The notes beneath the pieces were generated by a model. The model had not been told where the DNA came from and searched no databases. It saw only the letters and a program-made list of their open reading frames with translations. Positions 18,157-26,557 of a stretch of 36,171 nt of DNA are shown here, piece after piece (within the stretch, counting starts at the first letter, position 1; each line of letters starts with the position of its first letter). The DNA is taken from NCBI GenBank assembly GCA_027313145.1, contig DAHVEJ010000018.1, positions 1-36,171 of the forward strand, read 5' to 3'. Both the position numbers and the translations under genes were made by a program. Origin of the DNA: Phycisphaerales bacterium. Lineage in GTDB: Bacteria; Planctomycetota; Phycisphaerae; WQYP01.

Positions 18157-18226
18157 GAGATAATTCCTGGTTACGCCAAATTAAAACCGCATAGCGGGCA
18201 ACCCGCCATGGCAGGAGGAAAAGGTG

Positions 18227-19363
18227 CTATCGCGTACGCACAATACTGGTAGATTCGCGCAGGACCAGATGCGTGGGCAGCACATCCGCGACACGATCCA
18301 CTTTGCCGCGAATCCGGCTCACAAGCCGCTCACATGCCGCTACCCCCAATTCATACAGCGGCAAATGCACTGTGGTTAAACTGGGGTTGGCATAGGCCAG
18401 ATGTTGAATATCATCAAAGCCCACCACCGAAATATCCTGCGGAACTTTGCGTCCGTGCTCCACAAGATAACGGATCGCGCCCAGCGCCATTTTATCATTC
18501 CCGCATAGCAGGGCGGTAATGTCTTTATCACGGTGGGTCAAAAGGTCTGCCGCCGCGGCTCCGCCTTCGTCGGTAAAACAGCCGTCGGCCAGCCAGGATT
18601 CTTTAACCTCAATACCGGCGTTGCGCAGTTCTGTGGTGTAAACCTCCAAGACATCACGCGCCGTGGGGCTTTCAGGGGCGGCGTAAATCATGCCGATGTT
18701 CCGGTGCCCGAGTTGCAGCAGGCAATTCATGGCCTGCTTGGCTCCCATGCGATAATCGCAATGGACAAAATCCAATAACCCGTCACCAAAGCGGTTATCC
18801 ACCAGAATCATCGGATATTGCCGCAGATCAGAAAGGAATGTGTGCTTTTCATTAAATCCCAGGCATAGTACGCCGTCAACAAATCGCCGCTCATAGAGTT
18901 CTATATGTTTGCCTTCTTTGATGTATTGGGGTTTGGCTTGTTCAATGAGCAATTTGTGGCCCAGTTTGCCGGCGCGGTCAGATATGCCGCTTAAAATTTC
19001 ACCAAAATAGGCATCGGCAAACGCATGACGCAGCGGCGGTAGAATTACCGCAAGGACCTGGGTATATCGGCTTGAAAGGCTTTGCGCCAGACGATTGGGT
19101 CGATAGCCCATGCTGTCAATTACCCGCTGGACGCGCACATGCGTACCACGGCTGATGCGCGGATTCTGATTAAGGACCATGGAAACCGTGGCTATTGAAA
19201 CGCCTGCTTGTTTAGCAACATCACGAATACTGATGCGGTCGGGCGCATTTTCTTCAACCGGCAGAGCATTAAAGTTTACCTGAATCGGTTCGGTAGTGCT
19301 GGTCAGGGCGGTCCGGGCAATGTCGGGAGATTCAGTTGTTTCGCCTTTTAATTTTTCAGCCAT
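18227..19363 (-). CDS. LacI-family transcriptional regulator
   Basis: A 378-aa repressor/activator. ATG 19363 (MAEKLKG) is chosen; AGGA lies eight bases upstream. The HTH and hinge are clear: ISIRDVAKQAGVSIATVSMVLN and GYRPNRLAQSL, but they begin only at about residue 47, so there is an N-terminal extension of about 46 residues (TESPDIARTALTS...) that normal LacI proteins lack. Residues 110-378 are the type 1 periplasmic-binding-like sugar domain (VLAVILPP, GVLCLGF, ICGNDKMALGAIRYL, DISVVGFDDI). It lies in front of GH13 and probably controls it and itself; the operator is described separately. The effector is probably a maltose-type sugar, by context only. Confidence 0.92.
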   Translation of the reverse strand: MAEKLKGETTESPDIARTALTSTTEPIQVNFNALPVEENAPDRISIRDVAKQAGVSIATVSMVLNQNPRISRGTHVRVQRVIDSMGYRPNRLAQSLSSRYTQVLAVILPPLRHAFADAYFGEILSGISDRAGKLGHKLLIEQAKPQYIKEGKHIELYERRFVDGVLCLGFNEKHTFLSDLRQYPMILVDNRFGDGLLDFVHCDYRMGAKQAMNCLLQLGHRNIGMIYAAPESPTARDVLEVYTTELRNAGIEVKESWLADGCFTDEGGAAAADLLTHRDKDITALLCGNDKMALGAIRYLVEHGRKVPQDISVVGFDDIQHLAYANPSLTTVHLPLYELGVAACERLVSRIRGKVDRVADVLPTHLVLRESTSIVRTR

Positions 19364-19412
19364 TGTGAATCCTTTTACCTTCTTACACCCAGCCCATTTG
19401 CCGAACGCCAAG

Positions 19413-19435
19413 GTTAACTGTTTAATCAGTTTAAC
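19413..19435 (-). promoter_or_regulatory. Candidate LacI operator overlapping the lacI-type gene promoter
   Basis: AACTGTTTAATCAGTT (19416-19431) is a near-perfect palindrome, one mismatched pair; with flanks it spans GTTAA...TTAAC. It overlaps the proposed -10 of the regulator gene, as expected for autorepression. Confidence 0.5.
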
Positions 19436-19455
19436 AATTTATTAAATCATGTCAA
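19428..19455 (-). promoter_or_regulatory. Promoter of the LacI/GH13 operon
   Basis: On the minus strand, TTGACA (19450-19455), a 16-bp spacer and TAAACT (19428-19433) about 65 bp upstream of the start at 19363. The -10 lies inside the palindromic operator candidate. Confidence 0.5.
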
Positions 19456-19589
19456 GTTTAATTATTCCATTTAGTGAATTTTCTTAAAGATGTCGTGCGG
19501 CACTTGTGGCTCTCAGTTGGGTGGCGGTAAAAAAATAGGGCCAGGTACGGGCATGGGCCGAAAAATACCAATAATTCTGGACTTTGTTA

Positions 19590-19618
19590 TTGACACGCCG
19601 CATCAATCGAACTATACT
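19590..19618 (+). promoter_or_regulatory. Strong sigma-70-type promoter of the second PEP-CTERM gene
   Basis: TTGACA (19590-19595), exactly 17 bp, then TATACT (19613-19618). This is close to consensus. The start codon lies 194 bp downstream, giving a leader of about 185 nt. Confidence 0.72.
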
Positions 19619-19681
19619 CTGTTCATCTGAGGGAGGTTGTACCTGAATCACCCCCAGTATTTTTTAAGTGCTTGGACGTGT

Positions 19682-19718
19682 AAAGTTCTCAATAGGCGTT
19701 GGTCTAGAGAACTTTTTT
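19682..19718 (+). terminator. Terminator-like hairpin inside the leader of the PEP-CTERM gene
   Basis: Perfect 9-bp arms AAAGTTCTC (19682-19690) and GAGAACTTT (19707-19715), a 16-nt loop and a run of six T (19713-19718) that overlaps the stem foot. It lies between the promoter and the start codon, so it could act as an attenuator; the stem is A/T-rich and may be only moderately stable. Confidence 0.45.
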
Positions 19719-19811
19719 AAGGCCGGAGAAGTGAACCGGTTAAATTAGCTGCGGATTTCGTGAGCGGGTGTCTACCGCTTTATTTGGTTCCTTTTTATGG
19801 GAGACTCGGTT

Positions 19812-20750
19812 ATGCGTATGTTTCAAAAAAATCACGGGAAGAGTTTGAAGGTAGTACGGCTGCTGGCGTTGCCTGCGATGGCCGCATTGGCGGTTGCCGG
19901 AATGAGCCAAAGCTCGCAGGCGGCGCTGGTGGCGTCGGATAACGCGGGGAATTATACATGGAGCCAGTGGACTGGAACGACACCGCCCAGCCAGGGAACC
20001 GGATTTCAAGGGTGGAAGATCGCAACCGAGGGTAGCGGTTCAGCCGGAATTTACTTGGCCACCGGAACTGGTGCAGGTGGGGCAATCGGAACTGGCTCCT
20101 CAAACAACAGTTGGGGCGTTTACGCAAACAACGGCGGTAATCCAAGCGACAGCGGCTTCATTCAGATCGACCGCAGCTTTACCAACGCCGCTGATTCCGG
20201 CGTAGGAAAGCTGGATCCCGGGCAAACCTTCAGTATCGCGCTTTCCAGCGACGGCGTTAGTTCGCCATATGCAATTGGATTTAATCTGCAATCGACTGGG
20301 AGCAGCAGCCAGTACCTCTTCCAGATGATCTTCGACGGCGGAAATAAATCTATGCAGATCAACGACGGATCGGGATCGTACACCCTTTTGAGCGTTCCCT
20401 CTAGCGATTTCGGCACCTCCAACGTTGATAATGGCGGGATCGTGGCAAATATTACGATCGGCTCCGCAGTGGCTGGCGGCGGCTACAATTACAGCTTGGC
20501 GGTCACCAATGCTGCAGGAACCACGACCTACCAGACGGTTTCCGGGCGCAAAACGCTCACCGGGCAAATCAACCAGTTCCAGGTGTTTGACAGCAACGCG
20601 GGGGCCAACATGTATTTCAACAATATTGCGGTGACTGGCTCGCCTGTGTCCGCCGTTCCGCTTCCCGCGACTTTCGCTTTTGTGCTTGCGGGTGGTATTG
20701 GCTTGGCGGGAATGCGTATGAAACGCCGACACCGCAATATCCAAGCCTGA
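19812..20750 (+). CDS. PEP-CTERM sorting-signal protein of unknown function
   Basis: A 312-aa exported protein. The second in-frame ATG (19812, MRMFQKN) is preferred to 19797 because GGGAGA lies eight bases upstream. Residues 1-38 form a long signal peptide with a basic start and a cut near SQAA. The mature protein is Gly/Ser/Asn-rich, predicted mostly beta, with aromatic repeats and few charges, resembling a concanavalin-like or LamG-like surface domain (FLFQMIFDGG-type segment, 'MYFNNIAVTG' as last strand). The C-terminal tail VPLPATFAFVLAGGIGLAGMR-MKRRHR is a PEP-CTERM variant of the VPLPA type. The gene stands alone between its own promoter and a strong terminator, and is divergent from the LacI gene. 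Function unknown; a matrix or surface protein is likely. Confidence 0.85.
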   Translation: MRMFQKNHGKSLKVVRLLALPAMAALAVAGMSQSSQAALVASDNAGNYTWSQWTGTTPPSQGTGFQGWKIATEGSGSAGIYLATGTGAGGAIGTGSSNNSWGVYANNGGNPSDSGFIQIDRSFTNAADSGVGKLDPGQTFSIALSSDGVSSPYAIGFNLQSTGSSSQYLFQMIFDGGNKSMQINDGSGSYTLLSVPSSDFGTSNVDNGGIVANITIGSAVAGGGYNYSLAVTNAAGTTTYQTVSGRKTLTGQINQFQVFDSNAGANMYFNNIAVTGSPVSAVPLPATFAFVLAGGIGLAGMRMKRRHRNIQA

Positions 20751-20776
20751 AAAGCGGTTGAGGTAAAATCTCTTTT

Positions 20777-20814
20777 CGGCGGGCGCGGTTCAACCGCGTC
20801 CGCCGCTTTTTTTT
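20777..20814 (+). terminator. Intrinsic terminator of the PEP-CTERM gene
   Basis: A GC-rich stem, GGCGGGCGCGGTT pairing with AACCGCGTCCGCC (one G-U pair), a very short loop and TTTTTTTT. It starts 27 bp after the stop codon. Confidence 0.9.
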
Positions 20815-20903
20815 ACAGGTTCCCCTACGTACAACCGCAATCGCAAAATTGCCACCAGCCCGCTCTGACTCTTTTCTGGTTCTGTGGCCCTGTGGCCCTG
20901 TGG

Positions 20904-21085
20904 TTCAATGCGCAATGCCGTCGGTGAAAACGCCAATCGCGACGGGCCGAGGTGCATCGTGTTATCAAACGGTAAATCGCCGCCAACTCAATGCTGCCGC
21001 ATTGAGCTAACTGAATACCCTGCGGTCGGACGCGAAACGCGCTGGGAAAAAACAACCGTTAGCCCGACGCGGAAGCGTCGTGGTT
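20904..21085 (+). repeat. Copy 2 of the structured interspersed repeat
   Basis: The core 20932-21010 matches copy 3 in 77 of 79 bases. It carries a perfect hairpin CTCAATGC-TGCC-GCATTGAG (20987-21006) and a second one, CGACGC-GGAA-GCGTCG (21065-21080), with a GNRA-type tetraloop. The copy is preceded by short TGTGGCCC tandem repeats (about 20883-20898). The 500-bp gap between the PEP-CTERM and GH28 genes holds essentially only these repeats. Confidence 0.8.
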
Positions 21086-21218
21086 CGATGCGGAACGTGG
21101 CCACGGCAACAGTGTACATCCCGGTCCGGCACGCACGGTGCCAATCGCGACGGGCCGAGGTGCATGGTGTTATCAAACGGTAAATCGCCGCCAACTCAAC
21201 GCTGCCGCATTGAGCTAA
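21084..21218 (+). repeat. Copy 3 of the structured interspersed repeat
   Basis: It begins where copy 2 ends (TTCGATGCGG box) and contains the 79-bp core at 21140-21218. The hairpin is CTCAACGC-TGCC-GCATTGAG, in which the T-to-C change turns a Watson-Crick A-T into a mismatch/wobble-type position, and the rest is intact. It lacks the final GCGGAAGC box. A further perfect palindrome GTCAGG/CCTGAC lies at 21233-21246, just after the GH28 stop on the other strand. Confidence 0.8.
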
Positions 21219-21253
21219 TGGAACGCTTTGCGGTCAGGGACCTGACTGCACTG

Positions 21254-22822
21254 TTACTTTCTTGCGGTGGAATTCTGATTTTTTAGCACCGGCGAATTGC
21301 GGATGTACAGGTGGGTAACGCGCACAAAATGTGCCGCTGTAACGCCCTTGGCCAACTGAGCTTCAAAATGATTAATCTGCAATCCGTGAACATCTTTGCA
21401 GATCATGGCGGGGCGGTAATCGGCTTTCTTGAAGCTGACTTTTATATTTGCAAGTTCAATGTGCCGCGCATGGCGGACAAATACGCCGTAAGACGGCATC
21501 ACGCCGATATGCGTGGGGCCGGGATAGCCCCGATTAAGTTCCGGCGGATTGCGCCGGGCATCTTTTCGTGTGCCGCCGCCGTTAAAGATCAGTCGGATAT
21601 TATCCAGCCGGATATCCCGCACGTCATGGTGGGGTAGGCCGGTGATTTGAATGCCGCTCATGGATCCGACATTGGTAGCCAGAATATTGGATATCAGGAT
21701 GTGCCGCAGGTGGCCCACGGTTACCGGTGGTGGAGCACGATCACGGTCGCCCAGCGTCACGTAAATGGGACAATCTTTGACGTTCCGCATGGTAATATTG
21801 GAGATGTTGACATCCTCCAGTACCGCTCCGTCCACCTCTTCCACCGCCAGGCCCAGGCAATCGCGAAAAGTGCAGTTGGAAATGGTGATATTTTTGAATC
21901 CGCCGTCCGATTCGGTACCCAGTTTGATGCGCCCATTTTCGCGCCGGCTCGGAAGCATTTTTCCGTTGATCAGCGTTCCTTCCTTAAAGCCCGAAAGTTG
22001 GCAATTGGTGATGGTGACATTTTCGGTGGGCCATAACCGATGGAGTGCGTCGGTGGCTTTCAGGCACAGGCCGTCATCATTTGGCGAGTTAATCCGGCAG
22101 TCGGAAACAAAGGTATTGCGGCAACAATCAATATCCACACCGTCACGATCGGTGTCGATGGTGATGTTATTAAGCGTCAGTAAATTACAGCCGGTGACAA
22201 GAATGCCGAAGTGTCCGCCATGGATTATGGTCACATCACGTATTAACACGTTGGTACAAAGTTTCAGCGCAATGGCTTTATCCCCCACACCCGGAAGTTT
22301 GACTCCAATGGTCCGATGATATTTAGCCCAGCGAAACGCATCTGTGGTCAATCCGCCGCCGTTAATTTCTCCCATACCTGTGATCGCAACATTTTTGAGA
22401 TGTTCCCCCCAGATCAGGCTGTTGTGAAAATAAGTGTGGCCGCCATCTTGATAAGCTTTTCCCGCAAACGGCTCGGCGGGGTCATAGGCACCCAGCGCTA
22501 TGGGAGCGCCAAGAATTTCCGCCCCGGGCTGTAAATGCAGATTTATATTGCTTTTCAGATGAATGCTGCCGCACAAATATATTCCCGCCGGCACATCAAC
22601 CGTGCCGCCGCCGTGGGCGTTACAGGCCGCGATGGCACGGTTAATCGCGGGACTGTCCAGATGCTTCCCATTCCCTGCTGCGCCAAAGCGTCGCACGTTG
22701 TATCCATGAGCCGCCACTTGCGCGGATGCTGCCGTACCCTGCAAACTTACACCCGCCAGAAGCGCGGCAAGAAGAGTTATGAAGAATCGTCCGAACAAGC
22801 GTGTTGAAACTGAAACGTGCAT
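21254..22822 (-). CDS. GH28-like polygalacturonase, secreted
   Basis: A 522-aa right-handed beta-helix enzyme expected to hydrolyse galacturonan or rhamnogalacturonan. The start is 22822 (MHVSVSTRLFG), with GGAGAA nine bases upstream; the 21 extra residues of the ORF track are dropped. Signal peptide to about residue 35. 'YNVRRFGAAGNGKHLDSPAINRAIAAC' and 'GGGTVDVPAGIYLCGSIHLKSN' are the classic N-terminal GH28 coil. Candidate catalytic region: TDRDGVDIDCCRNTFVSDC followed by SPNDDGLCLK, giving the three acidic residues; GRIKLGTES matches the substrate-binding R-I-K. A canonical G-H-G is not evident, as in many bacterial exo-type members. Possibly cotranscribed with the nuclease-family gene 120 bp upstream. 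Confidence 0.88.
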   Translation of the reverse strand: MHVSVSTRLFGRFFITLLAALLAGVSLQGTAASAQVAAHGYNVRRFGAAGNGKHLDSPAINRAIAACNAHGGGTVDVPAGIYLCGSIHLKSNINLHLQPGAEILGAPIALGAYDPAEPFAGKAYQDGGHTYFHNSLIWGEHLKNVAITGMGEINGGGLTTDAFRWAKYHRTIGVKLPGVGDKAIALKLCTNVLIRDVTIIHGGHFGILVTGCNLLTLNNITIDTDRDGVDIDCCRNTFVSDCRINSPNDDGLCLKATDALHRLWPTENVTITNCQLSGFKEGTLINGKMLPSRRENGRIKLGTESDGGFKNITISNCTFRDCLGLAVEEVDGAVLEDVNISNITMRNVKDCPIYVTLGDRDRAPPPVTVGHLRHILISNILATNVGSMSGIQITGLPHHDVRDIRLDNIRLIFNGGGTRKDARRNPPELNRGYPGPTHIGVMPSYGVFVRHARHIELANIKVSFKKADYRPAMICKDVHGLQINHFEAQLAKGVTAAHFVRVTHLYIRNSPVLKNQNSTARK

Positions 22823-22881
22823 AAAATATTTTCTCCGCAAAAAGCACAGCCGCAGAAACTTACCGCAGGGAACACATATAT

Positions 22882-22895
22882 GCAAATACGTTTGC
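22882..22895. promoter_or_regulatory. Weak LacI-type palindrome upstream of GH28
   Basis: GCAAATACGTTTGC has 5-bp arms GCAAA/TTTGC around TACG, 60 bp upstream of the GH28 start. LacI-family operators usually have a central CG flanked symmetrically; here the CG is off-centre, so this is only a candidate. Confidence 0.25.
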
Positions 22896-22942
22896 GCTTC
22901 GGGCGTGAATAACTATGAGGATTTGTGCGCACATTTAAGATT

Positions 22943-23350
22943 TTAAGCCGGGTTTTCGCCACCGACTTCATCGAGCACATGTTCGGCCACAAAAATAGGC
23001 ACCTGATTGGCAACGCCCAGGGCAATGGCATCACTGGGGCGGCTGTCAACTTCAACACTGTGCCCGTCCTGCCGGATAATCAGCCGGGCGAAAAACGTGT
23101 GATCCTGCAAATCGCTGATAACAATGCGTTCCAGTTTGCCGCCAAGTTGTTCGATGACGCTGGAAAGCAACTGATGCGTTTGCGGGCGCGGAAATGCCGT
23201 TCCCTTTAACCGATGGTCAATGGCCAGAGCTTCAGCCGAGCCAATCAGAATGGGCAGCGTCCGCGGTCCATCGACTTCCTTAAGAAAAATAAACTGCTGA
23301 TCGGAAGTTTCGGAAATGATAATACGTTTAAGTTCAACCTGTACGGCCAT
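22943..23350 (-). CDS. Bifunctional nuclease family protein (DUF151)
   Basis: A 135-aa cytoplasmic protein. The start at 23350 (MAVQVELKR) has GGAG seven bases upstream. It shows the family pattern: VELKRIIISETSDQQFIFLKE, RTLPILIGSAEALAI, RPQTHQLL, and the end 'DSRPSDAIALGVANQVPIFVAEHVL'. The DUF151/BFN fold has reported nuclease activity in plants and a mycobacterial homologue, but its bacterial job is not settled. It is probably not part of the sugar-utilisation set. Divergent from the GH95-like gene with 125 bp between the starts. Confidence 0.9.
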   Translation of the reverse strand: MAVQVELKRIIISETSDQQFIFLKEVDGPRTLPILIGSAEALAIDHRLKGTAFPRPQTHQLLSSVIEQLGGKLERIVISDLQDHTFFARLIIRQDGHSVEVDSRPSDAIALGVANQVPIFVAEHVLDEVGGENPA

Positions 23351-23475
23351 GCGGAAACTCCATTTCATGACCCGCCATCGGGCGGTTGCCAGCCAACGCT
23401 TAGCATAAGTATACTCTCCTTTGCGTGTTCAAGTTGGGTCCGTACTTCCCGCAGAGGTGCGTCAGGAGTTTGCAA

Positions 23476-26451
23476 ATGCTTATCTGCCGGCACCGGAGCG
23501 TTCTGCGTTCCGCAACAGTATTGTTTTTATTTTCGGCGGCGTTAGCCAATGGTCAATCTGTTATGCCTCCCAATGTTGCCGCAACCGCCGGGAAAATCGT
23601 GGCCGGAATTCACGGTTCATTTGAGGGGCGCATAAATTACACCCCCAATCGGACCATGCCTGGCGGCCCCCTGGTCGGCAACGGTGATCTGGGTGTGGTG
23701 ATGGGCGGTCGATATGCCAATCAGCCGATATTTTACTTTGGGAAAACAGATTTTTACGGCGTGCTGCGCGGCCGCATGATGCCGATGGGGCACTTGTCGC
23801 TTAATATTCCCGCCTTGCGCGGCGGAAAAATGTCGCTTCAAGAAAATATCGGCCCCGCGACTATCAGTGGAACCCTGCATTCCCCCGCTGCCACCCTGGC
23901 CATGCAATCCTGGGTAGCGGCAAAGCAAAATCTTATGGTGCTGCAATTGCATAATATTGGCGCGCAATCAATGACCATCCAATCCACCTTGCTTGATGCG
24001 TGGAATACGCCGGGTATTAATGCGATTCGCGTGCATGAAAACGAGTTGTCCGGCTTGGCAGTTTCACCGGATTCGGTACAGGTATACCTGGGCAATCGGG
24101 TGAAAATGGAAGCCGATTCACGTGGGCAAAAGCCCATGAATTCATCTTTTGCTTTTTCGGGTCGTATTGCGGATATCGCATTATTCCGCCGGGCGATGAC
24201 GGGTCCCGGCTTACCGCCGCAAAAATCCATTTTCGTGGCCTGGCACCTGCGGCATCTTGCCAGCCACGCCCTGCAGCAGGTCTCGGTCGTATCGTCTTCA
24301 CATGGGGCGGCGGGTAATTTCGCGGGTATGCAACATGGTCTGATTCGCCTGGGGGTTTTGCGAATCCCACAGAGGCAATTCACCGTATCGGCATGGATAG
24401 ATGTAACAAAGCCGTATGAGAATAGTTTTGTTTTCTCCGCCATGGCCAACCCCTACTGGCCCCGGAGATTTCCGTATCATCGCGGACTAAGTTTGCGGCT
24501 CAATAATGGACGCTTTGAAGCCAAACTCAATCGCACCGCTGTGACTTCCCGCAACCGCCTGCCGATGAATCAGTGGGTGCAAATAGCCGTCAGCTATAAT
24601 GCGAAATCTCTAACGCTGTATGTCAATGGCCACGCCGTGGGTTCCACTACCGCATTTCCCACCACGGCCCAGGTGATGGGTTCAGATAAATGTTCCATTC
24701 ACACGGGTGACAAACACTTACCATGGGATGGCTGCGGTCCCAACGGTGTTTTGGTTCAGCGTGTTCTGGGGGCTTCCGCAAACATACGCCATGGTACGCT
24801 TACATTTACAATCCCCGCCGGTGCCAACGTTCGTCTGCTGGTCGCGGCAATGGATAGCCATGACACGTCGGATTATCGCGCTGCGGCGGTCAAAATGCTC
24901 ACCACCGCCAACCAAGAAAATCTCGCCCGGCTTTACGCACAGCATACACAATGGTGGAAAGGATTCTGGTCCAGATCCTATGTTGAAATTCCGGATAAGC
25001 TTCTTGAAAATCAGTGGTATGGATCGCTTTACGTTCTGGCTTGCTGCAGCGAGCCGGGCGATACGGCACCGGGTTTGTGGGGTAACTTTATTACTTCCCG
25101 CATGATGGGCTGGCAGGGGGATTACACCCTGGATTACAACTTTGAAGCGCCGTTCTGGGCGGCATGCCCGACGAATCATGCGGCGCTTGCGGATAATTAC
25201 GATTCCATTCTGCTGAACTGGATGCCGCGGGGCCGGGCGATTGCGAAGCATTATGGTCAGCATGGTTTATACTACTTCACGCAAATGACGCCTGTGCCCG
25301 GCTGGAGCGATGATCCCTCACATTTTCTGGGGCAAAAATGCGGTGCTGTATTTGCGGCTGTAGATTGTATCCAGCGCTGGCGGTATACGCGCAGTGCTGT
25401 GTATGCCAAAAAAATCTGGCCCTTTCTCACGGGTGTCGCGGATTTCTGGGATCATTATCTGAAGCTACAGAATGGCTTGTATATGGATATCAACGATGCC
25501 GCCGATGAGGGCTTTCACCGTAATGATGTGAACCCTGCTGCGGATTTAGCTTTTATCCATCTGTTGTACCAGAACCTGATTCCCATGAGTCGGCAGTTGC
25601 ATAAGGCCGCAGCCCAACGGCGGCACTGGGCCGATATTCTGGCGCATTTAAGTCCGCTGCCGGTGGTATCGCCCTCCGATGTCAATGAAATTTACGTTGC
25701 ACCGCCCTCGCGCACGCTTACGGATTTGTTGGGTGCGCGGCGCACCGACGGCAAGCTGGTGCTGCGTTTCGCGCAAAAAGGTACAGGCTGGGCTAATCGC
25801 AATTATGCATTGCGTTTTGGTCCGCGCAAGCGCGCTGTTATCACTGCTTCCAGTGCGGGGATGGATTCACTTCAGGCCGTATTTCCCGGTTGGCAGATTG
25901 GTCTGGAAAGTTCACCGAAAATGTTGAAGGCCGGCCGTGACACCACCGAACTTATGCGAATCTGGTACGATGCAAACGATTCCTCCAGTTTTTATCCCGC
26001 CGCCGCCGCCGTCGGCTATAACCCGGAAAAAATCCTCCGTCATCTGCATATATTCGTTCAGCACAACGCCTTTCCTAATTTCGCGTACAACATTCACAAC
26101 GGCGGAGTAGAAAACGAGGCCACCGTACCCACAGCTCTTTGCGCCATGTTGATCCAGAGCTATCAAAAAAATATTCATCTGTTTCCCGATTGGCCGCTTA
26201 ATGAGACCGCTCGTTTTGGCAACCTGTTGGCCTGCGGCAATTTTCTGATTTCCAGCGCGATGAGATCGGGGCGTGTTGGGTATGTAAAAATCATCAGCAA
26301 CGCCGGTCAGCCGCTGCGGCTAAGTAATCCGTGGCCCGGGCAAAGTGTGCACTATCAGATTGTCGCCGGCAAACAGGGTACGCTAAGTGGCACTGTGGTC
26401 ACGCTGGCCACCCATGCCGGTGAAATAATCAATCTGCGCGCAGGGCAGTAA
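23476..26451 (+). CDS. GH95-like (alpha/alpha)6 glycosidase with inserted LamG-like domain
   Basis: A 991-aa exported enzyme. ATG 23476 (MLICRHRS) has AGGAG eight bases upstream, better than the start at 23425. Signal peptide to about ANGQ. The N-terminal beta-sandwich resembles GH95/GH65-type enzymes (PGGPLVGNGDLGVVMGGR, FYFGKTDFYG). Residues about 210-420 look like a laminin-G/concanavalin fold inserted in it: 'RIADIALFRRAMT', 'FTVSAWIDVTKPYEN', 'WVQIAVSYNAKSLTLYVNGHAVG'. The helical barrel follows: WYGSLYVLACCS, GWQGDYTLDYNFEAPFW, and 'NGGVENEATVP'. GH95 members are alpha-L-fucosidases or galactosidases; the sugar cannot be assigned. Catalytic candidates are the Asp and Glu residues of GDYTLDYN and GVENEAT. 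The gene ends 65 bp before a 42-bp repeat. Confidence 0.78.
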   Translation: MLICRHRSVLRSATVLFLFSAALANGQSVMPPNVAATAGKIVAGIHGSFEGRINYTPNRTMPGGPLVGNGDLGVVMGGRYANQPIFYFGKTDFYGVLRGRMMPMGHLSLNIPALRGGKMSLQENIGPATISGTLHSPAATLAMQSWVAAKQNLMVLQLHNIGAQSMTIQSTLLDAWNTPGINAIRVHENELSGLAVSPDSVQVYLGNRVKMEADSRGQKPMNSSFAFSGRIADIALFRRAMTGPGLPPQKSIFVAWHLRHLASHALQQVSVVSSSHGAAGNFAGMQHGLIRLGVLRIPQRQFTVSAWIDVTKPYENSFVFSAMANPYWPRRFPYHRGLSLRLNNGRFEAKLNRTAVTSRNRLPMNQWVQIAVSYNAKSLTLYVNGHAVGSTTAFPTTAQVMGSDKCSIHTGDKHLPWDGCGPNGVLVQRVLGASANIRHGTLTFTIPAGANVRLLVAAMDSHDTSDYRAAAVKMLTTANQENLARLYAQHTQWWKGFWSRSYVEIPDKLLENQWYGSLYVLACCSEPGDTAPGLWGNFITSRMMGWQGDYTLDYNFEAPFWAACPTNHAALADNYDSILLNWMPRGRAIAKHYGQHGLYYFTQMTPVPGWSDDPSHFLGQKCGAVFAAVDCIQRWRYTRSAVYAKKIWPFLTGVADFWDHYLKLQNGLYMDINDAADEGFHRNDVNPAADLAFIHLLYQNLIPMSRQLHKAAAQRRHWADILAHLSPLPVVSPSDVNEIYVAPPSRTLTDLLGARRTDGKLVLRFAQKGTGWANRNYALRFGPRKRAVITASSAGMDSLQAVFPGWQIGLESSPKMLKAGRDTTELMRIWYDANDSSSFYPAAAAVGYNPEKILRHLHIFVQHNAFPNFAYNIHNGGVENEATVPTALCAMLIQSYQKNIHLFPDWPLNETARFGNLLACGNFLISSAMRSGRVGYVKIISNAGQPLRLSNPWPGQSVHYQIVAGKQGTLSGTVVTLATHAGEIINLRAGQ

Positions 26452-26515
26452 ATCCTCCGCCTGATAGGCTGCTCTATTACGCTCAAAATCTGGCAATGTC
26501 ATGGTGGGACTCCCG

Positions 26516-26557
26516 GCCACTGCATACAGCGCATAAATTTATTTCTACAGCGCAAAA
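26516..26557 (+). promoter_or_regulatory. 42-bp repeat, copy 1, with two TACAGCGCA half-sites 21 bp apart
   Basis: Matches the element at 28836-28877 with one mismatch. It holds TACAGCGCA at 26525-26533 and again at 26546-26554, exactly 21 bp apart, which is the centre spacing of AraC-family tandem half-sites. It lies in the 400-bp gap between GH95 and the membrane-protein gene; the short ORF over it (26496-26696) is not believed. Confidence 0.65.

Noticed and set aside
20100-20744. 214-aa ORF antisense to the PEP-CTERM gene
   Set aside because: It is the complementary frame of a gene with signal peptide, promoter and terminator.
20904-21218. CRISPR array
   Set aside because: Only two near-identical long copies, no short regular repeat-spacer pattern and no cas genes; the copies are a structured interspersed repeat.
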